Both the position numbers and the translations under genes were made by a program. From positions 1-64,000 of the forward strand of contig CP102983.1 in assembly GCA_030849345.1 (NCBI GenBank): a stretch of 64,000 bases of DNA, read 5' to 3'. Position 1 is the stretch's first letter. Every line of letters starts with the position of its first letter. The stretch comes from Candidatus Psyllophila symbiotica (GTDB lineage Bacteria > Pseudomonadota > Gammaproteobacteria > Enterobacterales > Enterobacteriaceae_A). Positions 1 to 9,120 of the stretch are shown in pieces. Below the pieces are notes generated by a model. It had not been told where the DNA came from. It ran no database searches and was given only the letters and a program-made list of their open reading frames with translations.

Positions 1-1659
1 ATGAATTATCAAGTTTTAGCGCTTAAATGGAGACCTAAATTTTTTAAAGATGTTATTGGTCAAGAGCATATTTTAATATCTTTAATAAATAGTTTTTTAT
101 TAAATAGAATACATCATGCTTACATTTTTTATGGAACTAGGGGTGTTGGGAAAACAACAATTGCACGTTTATTATCAAAAAGTTTAAATTGTTTAAAACA
201 TATTTCATATAATCCATGTGGTTATTGTAATAATTGTAAACAAATAGATAATGGTGTTTTTATTGATTTAATTGAAATAGATGCTGCTTCTAAAACAAAA
301 GTTGAAGATACAAGAGATATATTAGATAATATATATTATAAACCTATACAAGGTCGTTTTAAAATTTATATTATAGATGAATTTCATATGCTTTCACATT
401 ATAGTTTTAATGCTTTATTAAAAACTTTAGAAGAACCACCAAAACACGTTAAATTTTTATTAGCAACTACAAATATTAATAAAATACCTGAAACAATTTT
501 ATCACGTTGTTTTAAATTTAATTTAAAAAAAATTAAACAAAAACAAATTTATTATCAATTAAAAAAAATTTTAAAAATTGAAAAAATAAAATTTGATATA
601 AATTCATTAAAAAGTTTAGCTTATGCTGCAAATGGAAGTATGAGAGATGCATTAACATTAACTGAACAAGCTATTGTTATTGGAGAAGGAAAAATAAATA
701 TAAATATTATAAATAATATGTTAGGATTTTTAAATGATGAATATCCTATATATATATTAGAACTAATTGTAAATAATAATATTAATAAAGTTATGGATTT
801 AATTTTAAAATTATCCTTAATTAATATAGACTGGGATAATTTATTAATTGAAATATTAACAATTTTACATAACTTATTAATTATGAATTTATTAAATAAA
901 AATAAATTTGATGATAAATATATAAATATTAAGTATCGTTTATATAATTTATATAATATTTTACCAATTAAAATTATAAAATTATATTATAAAATTATTT
1001 TATTAGGTAGAAAAACATTAATATATTCTCCAAATAAAAAAATAGGTTTTGAAACTATTTTACTTGAAATTTTAGCAATTAATTTTAAAAAACCTAAAAT
1101 TTTTTTATTAAATAATAAAAAAAAAATTTTTTATATTAAATATAATATTAAAAAAAAAAGTAAAAAAAATTTATTTTTTTTTTTAAGTTTTATATATATT
1201 AATAAAAAAAATTTTTTATTAATTAATACTATATCTTTTAATATTAAAAAAAAAATAATTGATATAATAAATTTTAATATTAAAATAATATTATTTAATA
1301 ATATTATATATAATTACTTTAATAATTTAAAATATAAATATATATATATTAATATAAAAATAAAAAATATAATATTAAAAATTAAAAAAAAAGTAAAATT
1401 TATAATTTTAAATTTTAATTATATTAATAATGAAAATTTCAAATATTATTTAAATGATATAAATATTAAAATTAAAAAAATATTTAAAAAAATAATAAAA
1501 TTATTTTTAATAAAATATAAAAATATTTATAATAATTATTTTAATTTAATTAATAAAAATAATATAAAATATATGTCATTAATAGATAAAATAAAAAAAA
1601 AAAAAGAAATAAAAAAAATAAAACTTTTATTTAATATTAAACTAAATAACAACAATTAA
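1..1659 (+). CDS. dnaX: DNA polymerase III clamp-loader subunit tau/gamma
   Basis: ATPase motor subunit that loads the beta sliding clamp. The sequence shows the Walker A motif GTRGVGKTT at residues 45-53, the four zinc cysteines C64, C73, C76 and C79 at the same positions as in E. coli, a DEFHMLS Walker B box, and the SRC sensor. The first 370 residues are well conserved. The rest, corresponding to tau domains IV-V, is degenerate and Lys/Asn/Ile-rich. Length is 552 residues against about 643 in E. coli. The ATG is the very first base of the window. A run of ten A followed by G at 1150-1160 could give a short gamma form by slippage (see findings). holA and holB, encoding partner subunits, are also in this window. 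Confidence 0.95.
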   Translation: MNYQVLALKWRPKFFKDVIGQEHILISLINSFLLNRIHHAYIFYGTRGVGKTTIARLLSKSLNCLKHISYNPCGYCNNCKQIDNGVFIDLIEIDAASKTKVEDTRDILDNIYYKPIQGRFKIYIIDEFHMLSHYSFNALLKTLEEPPKHVKFLLATTNINKIPETILSRCFKFNLKKIKQKQIYYQLKKILKIEKIKFDINSLKSLAYAANGSMRDALTLTEQAIVIGEGKININIINNMLGFLNDEYPIYILELIVNNNINKVMDLILKLSLINIDWDNLLIEILTILHNLLIMNLLNKNKFDDKYINIKYRLYNLYNILPIKIIKLYYKIILLGRKTLIYSPNKKIGFETILLEILAINFKKPKIFLLNNKKKIFYIKYNIKKKSKKNLFFFLSFIYINKKNFLLINTISFNIKKKIIDIINFNIKIILFNNIIYNYFNNLKYKYIYINIKIKNIILKIKKKVKFIILNFNYINNENFKYYLNDINIKIKKIFKKIIKLFLIKYKNIYNNYFNLINKNNIKYMSLIDKIKKKKEIKKIKLLFNIKLNNNN

Positions 1660-1713
1660 TTTAATATAATTTATATATTTTTAATAATTTTAAAATATAG
1701 TCAAATATTAATT

Positions 1714-2382
1714 TTAAATTAAATTAAGTTGATTACGCATTTGATCTATTGTTAATTTATAATTATTACTTTTAAATATAGCAGTTCCTACTACAAAAAT
1801 ATTAGCACCCATTTTTGCAATTTTTAAAATATTATTTATATTAATACCTCCGTCAACTTCTAAATCAATATTATATCCACTATTATCAATAATTTTTTTA
1901 GTTTTTTTAATTTTATTTAAAATTTTTTCAATAAATTGTTGCCCACCAAAACCTGGATTAACTGACATTAATAATATTGTATCAATTTTGTTAATAATAT
2001 ATTTTAAACAATTTAATGATGTTTCTGGATTAATAACTATACCTACTTTACAATTATTTTTTTTAATTAATTGTATAGTTTTATTTATATTATTTGTTGT
2101 TTCTGGATGAAAAGATATAATATTTGCTCCAGCTTTTATAAATTCTGGTATTATTCTATCAACTGGTTTAACCATTAAATGAATTTCTATATTTGTTTTA
2201 ATACCATAATCTCTAATAGCCTTACATATTATAGGACCAAATGTTAAATTTTTAACATAATGATTATCCATAACATCAAAATGTAACATATTTGCCCCTG
2301 AATTTAAAACATTTTTAACATCTTTACCTAATCTTGCAAAATCTGCTGATAATATAGAGGGTGAAATTAAAAACTTTTTCAT
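1714..2382 (-). CDS. rpe: ribulose-phosphate 3-epimerase
   Basis: Interconverts ribulose 5-phosphate and xylulose 5-phosphate in the non-oxidative pentose phosphate pathway; cytosolic TIM barrel. The sequence has SILSADF at the N terminus (residues 9-15), the metal ligands in HFDVMD (H34, D36), IHLMV, the [10 protein letters not shown] phosphate-binding loop and LEVDGGI with the catalytic Asp near 176. Full family length at 222 residues. A purine-rich GGAG lies just upstream of the ATG. It stands alone between the convergent dnaX and the co-directional greA. Rpe can supply pentose phosphates for nucleotides and for riboflavin synthesis (ribulose 5-phosphate is the RibB substrate). Confidence 0.96.
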   Translation of the reverse strand: MKKFLISPSILSADFARLGKDVKNVLNSGANMLHFDVMDNHYVKNLTFGPIICKAIRDYGIKTNIEIHLMVKPVDRIIPEFIKAGANIISFHPETTNNINKTIQLIKKNNCKVGIVINPETSLNCLKYIINKIDTILLMSVNPGFGGQQFIEKILNKIKKTKKIIDNSGYNIDLEVDGGININNILKIAKMGANIFVVGTAIFKSNNYKLTIDQMRNQLNLI

Positions 2383-2437
2383 TTTTTTTTCTCCATAATA
2401 AATATTTATAAATATTTAAAATTTTTTTAAAATTAAA

Positions 2438-2914
2438 TTAAATATATTCTATTTTTAAAATTTTGTATTTTATTTTACCTATTGGTGTTTTTATATATAT
2501 AATAGTATTTTTTTTTTTTCCTATTAAATTACGAGCTATAGGTGAATATACTGAAATTAATTTTTTTTTAATATTTGATTCATTATTACAAACTATACGA
2601 TATTTTAATTTTTTTTTTGTATTTAAATTTATAATAGTTACAGTAGACCCAAATATAATTATACCTTTATTTTTAATTTTAGTAATATCTATAATTTTAG
2701 AATATGCTAATTTAAATTCAAATTTTTGAATTTTATTTTCAACAAAATTTTGTTGTTCACGAGCTGCATGATATTCTGAATTTTCTTTTAAATCACCATA
2801 TTTTCTTGCTTTTATAATTTCATTTATTATTTTAGGTCTTATTTTATTTTTTAAATAATTTAATTCTTTTTTAATTTTTTTAAAACCTTGAATTGTTATT
2901 AATGTTTTTTTCAT
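2438..2914 (-). CDS. greA: transcript cleavage factor GreA
   Basis: Rescues backtracked RNA polymerase by stimulating transcript cleavage. The 158-residue length matches the family. The N-terminal coiled coil carries the diagnostic segment GDLKENSEYHAAREQQ (about residues 40-56) with the acidic tip, followed by an FKBP-like C-terminal domain including VYSPIARNLIGKK. Retention of GreA while nusA is missing from its usual place beside infB is typical of partial erosion of transcription factors. The frame on the opposite strand at 2463-2729 is only its shadow. Confidence 0.95.
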   Translation of the reverse strand: MKKTLITIQGFKKIKKELNYLKNKIRPKIINEIIKARKYGDLKENSEYHAAREQQNFVENKIQKFEFKLAYSKIIDITKIKNKGIIIFGSTVTIINLNTKKKLKYRIVCNNESNIKKKLISVYSPIARNLIGKKKNTIIYIKTPIGKIKYKILKIEYI

Positions 2915-3038
2915 ATTTTTAAAATTTAAATTATTTTATTAATTTAATAATATTTTTTAAAAAAAAATTTAAAATATTTTAATAAATTTAAATAATAATT
3001 TAATTAAAATAAAATAATAACTTTAATAGGATTATTTT

Positions 3039-3296
3039 ATGTATAATTTTTTATTAATATTTTTTATTATAATATCAATTATTATTAATGTTTTTATTAT
3101 ATTACAAAATAATAAAAATAATACATATAATAAAAAAAAAAAAACAATTTATTCAAAAAATAATATTAATAAAATAATATTTTTTTTAATAACTTTATTT
3201 TTTTTTATTAATTTATTAATTACAAATATTAATATTAAAAATTTTAAATTATATAAAAATAAAGAAAATATAATTAATTCTAATATAATTAATTAA
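3039..3296 (+). CDS. secG: preprotein translocase subunit SecG
   Basis: Small inner-membrane subunit of the SecYEG translocon. The protein has 85 residues with two hydrophobic segments (about 3-21 and 47-64) separated by a polar Lys/Asn loop, and begins MYNFLL like enterobacterial SecG (MYEALL). The second segment ends in TNINIKNFK, resembling the LGNINSN region of E. coli SecG. Sequence similarity alone is weak, but the position directly upstream of infB-rbfA-rpsO-pnp matches the enterobacterial secG neighbourhood. A good AGGA ribosome-binding site precedes the ATG by about 8 bases. Confidence 0.82.
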   Translation: MYNFLLIFFIIISIIINVFIILQNNKNNTYNKKKKTIYSKNNINKIIFFLITLFFFINLLITNINIKNFKLYKNKENIINSNIIN

Positions 3297-3398
3297 TTTT
3301 AAAACAAATATTATAATATTTAAATTAAATTTTAAATTAAATAATATATTTATAATATAAATTTAATATTTTAAAATTATTTATTTAATTAATTAAAT

Positions 3399-5194
3399 AT
3401 GATTATTAAAAAAAAAAAAAAAATATAATAATAAAAAAATTTTAATTTCAAATAAAAATAAATATATTAAATATTATAATAAATATAAATTTAATATTAT
3501 TATATATAAAAATACTTATTTATTAAAATTAATAAATATAATTAAAATAAAATATAATAAATTAATAGAAAAATTAATTCAATATAAAATTATAATAGAT
3601 AAATATATTATTAAAAAACAAAAAATATATTTTATTTTAAAACATTTTAATAATAAAATAATTTTATATAATAATATCTTTAAAAAAAATATTAATAAAA
3701 TAAATAAAATTAAAAATATAAAATTTAAAAAAAAAATTCCCATTGTTACAATAATGGGACATGTAAATCATGGTAAAACAACTTTATTAGATTATATTAG
3801 ATCTACAAAATTAGTATCACAAGAATCAGGAGGAATTACTCAACATATTGGTTTTTATAATATTAAAACTAAATATGGAATTATTACTTTTTTTGATACA
3901 CCAGGTCATGAAGTATTTACTTCAATGCGTAAAAGAGGTGTTAAAAACACTGATATTGTAGTTTTAGTAATTGCTATAAATGACGGTGTTATGCCTCAAA
4001 CAATAGAAACAATAAAATATATCAAAAGTTTAAATATTCCATTAATTATTACAATTAATAAAATAGATAAAATTAATTATAATACAAATATTATTAAAAA
4101 TGAATTAGCGAAATATGAAATTATATCTGAAAAATGGGGTGGGGAAACACAATTTATAAATATTTCTGCTAAAACTGGTAAAGGAGTTAAAAATTTGATT
4201 AAAGCAATTTTATTACAATCTGAAATATTAGAATTAAAAGAAAAAAAAAAAAAAATATCAGAAGGTGTTGTTATTGAATCATATTTTGATAAAGGAAATG
4301 GACCTATTATTACTGTATTAATAAAAAAAGGATTTTTAAATATTGGAGATATAATTTTATATAATTTAGAATATAGTAAAATAAAATATATGTATAATTC
4401 TTTTGGTAAAAAAATAAATTACGCTAGAACTTCTTTACCTGTTGAAATAATAGGGATGACTACTATACCTAAAAATGGTGATAAAGTATATTTTTTAAAA
4501 AAAAAAGAACATAAAGATATTTTAATAAATAAAACAAAATTAATTATTGAAAAAAAAAAAAAAAAAAAAAATTAATTTAAATTTAAATAATTATAAAATA
4601 TTAAAAATAAATATTATATTAAAATCAGATACTTTAGGTTCATGTGAAGTTATTAAAAAAGAATTATTAAAATTATCTAATGAAAAAATAAAAATTAATA
4701 TTATTAATTTTGGAATAGGTAATGTTTCAGAAAGTGATTTAATTATGGCTTTAAATAATAAATCAATTATAATATGTTTTAATGTACATAAAGATTATTC
4801 TGTACGTAAAATATTTAATTTTGAAAATATTGATATTCGTTATTATTCAATTATATATACATTAATTAATGATATTAAAAAAGAAATAAAATTATTAATA
4901 CCTAAAAATAAAATTGAAATAGTTGGTTTAGCTAATATAATTAATGTGTTTAAATCTGAAAAAATTGGTTTTATAGCTGGTTGTATAATAATAAATGGTA
5001 TAATTAAAAAAAATGATCAAATTAGAATTTTACGTAATAATAAAATTATACATATAGGAAAAATAAAAACATTAAAACATTTTAAAGAAAATGTAAAAGA
5101 AGTAAGTAATGGTATGAAATGTGGTATTTATATTAAAAATTTTAATAATTTTAAAATTAAAGATAAAATTGAAGCTTTTAAATTAATTAATTAA
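3399..5194 (+). CDS. infB: translation initiation factor IF-2, interrupted by two poly(A) frameshifts
   Basis: GTPase that places initiator tRNA on the 30S subunit. The conserved part reads through three frame segments. The ATG at 3399 is followed by a run of 16 A (3408-3423) and a stop. The next frame stays open from about 3424 to 4575 and holds the pre-G domain, the G1 motif GHVNHGKTT, DTPGHE and NKIDK, then runs into 22 A (4550-4571) and a stop. A third frame (to 5194) carries the C-terminal domains, beginning ILKSDTLGS and including CGIYIKNFN. Removing one A (or adding two) at each tract gives one protein of about 598 residues, lacking most of the long N-terminal region of E. coli IF-2 (890). 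Both tracts fall in Lys-rich stretches. The gene is essential, so transcriptional or ribosomal slippage is likely; assembly error in the homopolymers is the alternative. Confidence 0.85.
3408..3423 (+). repeat. poly(A)16 tract, first frameshift site of infB
   Basis: Sixteen consecutive A follow ATG ATT ATT. Read as written, the start codon frame ends at TAA 3426-3428. The downstream infB frame is reached with 15 A. No Shine-Dalgarno sequence is evident, so the true start could instead be a non-ATG codon downstream. Confidence 0.8.
4550..4571 (+). repeat. poly(A)22 tract, second frameshift site of infB
   Basis: Twenty-two consecutive A encode the Lys-rich linker between the IF-2 G domain/domain 2 half and the C-terminal half. 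As written the upstream frame reads Lys codons, AAT, then TAA at 4573-4575. With 21 A the two halves join in frame. Confidence 0.9.
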
Positions 5195-5221
5195 TAAAAA
5201 ATATTAAATAAATAAATATTT

Positions 5222-5590
5222 ATGTTTAAAAAAAAAATACGTATTAAAAAAATAGAACAACAAATATATAAAATTATTTCTATAATATTACAACAAAAAA
5301 TAAAAAATTCAAAAAAAATTATTTTTACTGTCACAAATGTTTTATTAAACAATAATTTAATGTATGCAAAAATTTATATTACTATATTAAATTGTGTTTT
5401 AAAAAGTCAAAAAAAAATTGAGGAAAAAAAATTAATTAAAAAATTAAAAAATTATTCTAAATATATACGTTTTTTATTAAGTAAATTTGTAAACTTAAAA
5501 TTAATACCAAATTTAATTTTTATTTATGATAAATCTTTTAAAAATAATTTATATATATCAAATTTAATAAATAATAATTTTAAAAAATAA
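5222..5590 (+). CDS. rbfA: ribosome-binding factor A
   Basis: Helps mature the 30S subunit by acting on the 5' end of 16S rRNA. At 122 residues it is near the usual 130. The start resembles RbfA (RIKKIEQQIYKIISIILQQKI, where E. coli has RVAQEMQKEIALILQREI), and the KH-like fold ends in IPNLIFIYDKSF, matching the family signature RLRFEVPELRFVYDES. The identification is supported by its place directly after infB, as in E. coli. truB, which normally separates rbfA from rpsO, is absent. Confidence 0.85.
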   Translation: MFKKKIRIKKIEQQIYKIISIILQQKIKNSKKIIFTVTNVLLNNNLMYAKIYITILNCVLKSQKKIEEKKLIKKLKNYSKYIRFLLSKFVNLKLIPNLIFIYDKSFKNNLYISNLINNNFKK

Positions 5591-5660
5591 TATTTTATAA
5601 TTTTAAAATTATTATTTGTTTAAAATTTCATATTAATAAAATTTATAAGCTTTAATATTT

Positions 5661-5873
5661 ATGGAAAAAAAAAATAATTATATAATAGAACAAATAAATA
5701 TATTAAATAAAAAAATTAAAAATTTAAAAATTCATTTTTTAATAAATAAAAAAGATCAACATAGTCGCATAGGTTTATCAAAAAAAATTATGTATCGTAA
5801 AAAAATATTGAAATATTTTAAAAATAATAATTTTAAAAAATATACAAAATTTTTTAAAAAAAATACTTATTAA
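5661..5873 (+). CDS. rpsO: 30S ribosomal protein S15, N-terminally short
   Basis: Primary 16S rRNA-binding protein. The core motif HFLINKKDQHSRIGL (residues 25-39) matches the universal S15 signature HKKDHHSRRGL, followed by the C-terminal helix with KYTKFFKK. The 70-residue frame lacks about 18 N-terminal residues (helix 1) compared with the 89 residues of E. coli. In-frame TAA at 5646 prevents upstream extension. A run of ten A at 5665-5674 just after the ATG would, with one A fewer, link to another upstream frame, so poly(A) slippage is possible but unproven. It sits upstream of pnp as in E. coli. Confidence 0.88.
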   Translation: MEKKNNYIIEQINILNKKIKNLKIHFLINKKDQHSRIGLSKKIMYRKKILKYFKNNNFKKYTKFFKKNTY

Positions 5874-5943
5874 TATTTTATAAACTATATATATTTAATA
5901 AAATTTAAAATTAAATAATATATTTTAATAAGGATAAAATTAT

Positions 5944-8034
5944 TTGAATAAATTACATGAATTAAAATTTAAATATGGTCAAAATAAAATTAAAATTACG
6001 ACAGGTTTAATTGCAAAACAAGCTAACGCTGCTGTAACTGTTAACATAGATGAAACAGTTGTATTAGTTACTGTTGTAAGTAATAAAATAGAAAATAAAG
6101 ACCAAAATTTTTTTCCTCTTACAGTTAATTATCAAGAAAGATCATATGCTTCAGGTAAAATACCAGGTAGTTTTTATAGACGTGAAAGTCGTCCTAATGA
6201 AAGAGAAATTATAATTTCAAGATTAATTGATAGATCTATTAGACCATTTTTTTCTAAAAATTTAAACTTAGAAATTCAAATAATAGCTACTGTTATTTCA
6301 TTAAATCCTTCAATTAATACAGATATTCCTGCAATAATAGGTGCATCAGTTGCATTATCATTATCTGATATACCATTTTCTAACCCATTTGGTGCTGCTC
6401 GGGTAGGTTATATTAATAATAAATATGTATTAAATCCAACTATAAAAGAATTAAAAAAAAGTGATTTAAATTTAATTGTTTCTAGTACTTCAAAAGCAAT
6501 TTTAATGGTTGAATCTGAATCAAATTTAATAAATGAAGATATAATATTAAATGCTATTATTTATGGATATGAAAAACAACAAATTATTATTAATAATATT
6601 AATGAATTTACAAAAAAATTTGGAAAAACAAAAATAAAATATAAAAATAATGAAATAAATTATTCTTTAAATAAAAAATTATTAAATTTATTAAAATATA
6701 ATTTAAATAAAATTTATAATATTAAAGAAAAAAAAATAAGAAAATTAAAATTTGATGAAATTAAAGAAAATATTTTAAAAAAAATAATTTTAGAAAATGA
6801 TAAATTAAATATTATAGAAGTTGAACAAATTTATTTAAGTATTTTAAAAAAAATAATACGTGATAAAATTACAAATACTAATCAAAGAATAGATGGACGT
6901 AAAATAGATGAAATACGTGATATAAATGTTAAAATAAATATATTACCTCGTATTCATGGATCAGCTTTATTTACTAGAGGTGAAACTCAAACTTTAGTTA
7001 CTGTTACTTTAGGAACTGAAAAAGATGCACAAAATTTAGATGAATTAATATGTGAAAAAATTAATTATTTTATATTTCATTATAATTTTCCACCATATTC
7101 TGTTGGAGAAATAGGTATATTATCACTGCCAAAAAGAAGAGAAATAGGACATGGTTATTTAGCTAAAAAATCAATATTACCTGTAATGCCAAAATTTAAA
7201 AATTTTCCTTATACTATTAGAGTTGTATCAGAAATTACTGAATCTAATGGTTCATCTTCTATGGCTTCAGTTTGTGGTGCTTCATTAGCTCTTATGGATG
7301 CTGGTGTTCCAATTAAATATCCAATAGCTGGAATTGCAATGGGTTTAATTAAAAATGAAAATAATTTTATTATTTTAACTGATATTATGGGAGAAGAAGA
7401 TAATTTAGGAGATATGGATTTTAAAATTTCGGGTAGTTATAATGGTATTACGTCTTTACAAATTGATATAAAAATAGAAGGTATTGATAAAAAAATTATT
7501 AAAGAAACTTTAAATAAAGCAAAAATTGCTAGATTATATATTTTGAATAAAATGTCTAAAATTATAAATAATCCTAAAAATGAAATTTCAAAATTTGCTC
7601 CTAAAATAAATATTATAAAAATTAAAAAAAATAAAATTAAAGATTTAATTGGAAAAGGAGGTTCAGTAATACGTTCTATTACTGAAAAAACAGGTGCTAT
7701 TATTGAAATAGATAATGATGGAACAATTAAAATTTATTCTAATAATTCAGAACAAATGAATTTTGCAATTAATAAAATTAAAAAAATAACTTCTGAAATT
7801 GAAGTAGGTAATATTTATAAAGGAAAAGTAACTAAAATTGTAGATTTTGGAGCTTTTTTATCAATTAATGGTTATAAAGAAGGATTGGTGCATATTTCTC
7901 AAATTACTAATAAATATGTTAAAAATGTATCTGATTATTTAAAAATTAATCAAGAAATTTTAGTAAAAGTAATAGAAATAGATAATCAAGGTAAAATAAA
8001 ATTAAGTATAAAAGATACATTAACTAAAAAATAA
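5944..8034 (+). CDS. pnp: polyribonucleotide nucleotidyltransferase (PNPase)
   Basis: 3'-5' phosphorolytic exoribonuclease of RNA turnover. Two RNase PH domains are complete, including ETQTLVTVTLGT and GDMDFKISG, followed by a KH domain (IGKGGSVIRSITEKTGA) and an S1 domain (GNIYKGKVTKIVDFGAFLS). The 696-residue length compares with 711 in E. coli. The start is TTG at 5944: the next ATG lies deep inside the first PH domain, and AAGGAT at 5930-5935 sits 8 bases upstream, an ideal ribosome-binding site. The intact KH and S1 domains suggest selection for full RNA decay function. Confidence 0.97.
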   Translation: MNKLHELKFKYGQNKIKITTGLIAKQANAAVTVNIDETVVLVTVVSNKIENKDQNFFPLTVNYQERSYASGKIPGSFYRRESRPNEREIIISRLIDRSIRPFFSKNLNLEIQIIATVISLNPSINTDIPAIIGASVALSLSDIPFSNPFGAARVGYINNKYVLNPTIKELKKSDLNLIVSSTSKAILMVESESNLINEDIILNAIIYGYEKQQIIINNINEFTKKFGKTKIKYKNNEINYSLNKKLLNLLKYNLNKIYNIKEKKIRKLKFDEIKENILKKIILENDKLNIIEVEQIYLSILKKIIRDKITNTNQRIDGRKIDEIRDINVKINILPRIHGSALFTRGETQTLVTVTLGTEKDAQNLDELICEKINYFIFHYNFPPYSVGEIGILSLPKRREIGHGYLAKKSILPVMPKFKNFPYTIRVVSEITESNGSSSMASVCGASLALMDAGVPIKYPIAGIAMGLIKNENNFIILTDIMGEEDNLGDMDFKISGSYNGITSLQIDIKIEGIDKKIIKETLNKAKIARLYILNKMSKIINNPKNEISKFAPKINIIKIKKNKIKDLIGKGGSVIRSITEKTGAIIEIDNDGTIKIYSNNSEQMNFAINKIKKITSEIEVGNIYKGKVTKIVDFGAFLSINGYKEGLVHISQITNKYVKNVSDYLKINQEILVKVIEIDNQGKIKLSIKDTLTKK

Positions 8035-8044
8035 AATAATATAT

Positions 8045-9106
<1,062 letters not shown>

Positions 9107-9120
9107 TTATTAAATTATTT

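Noticed and set aside
3754-5194. infB as a simple pseudogene
   Set aside because: All domains on both sides of the breaks are conserved, the breaks are exactly at homopolymers, and IF-2 is essential.
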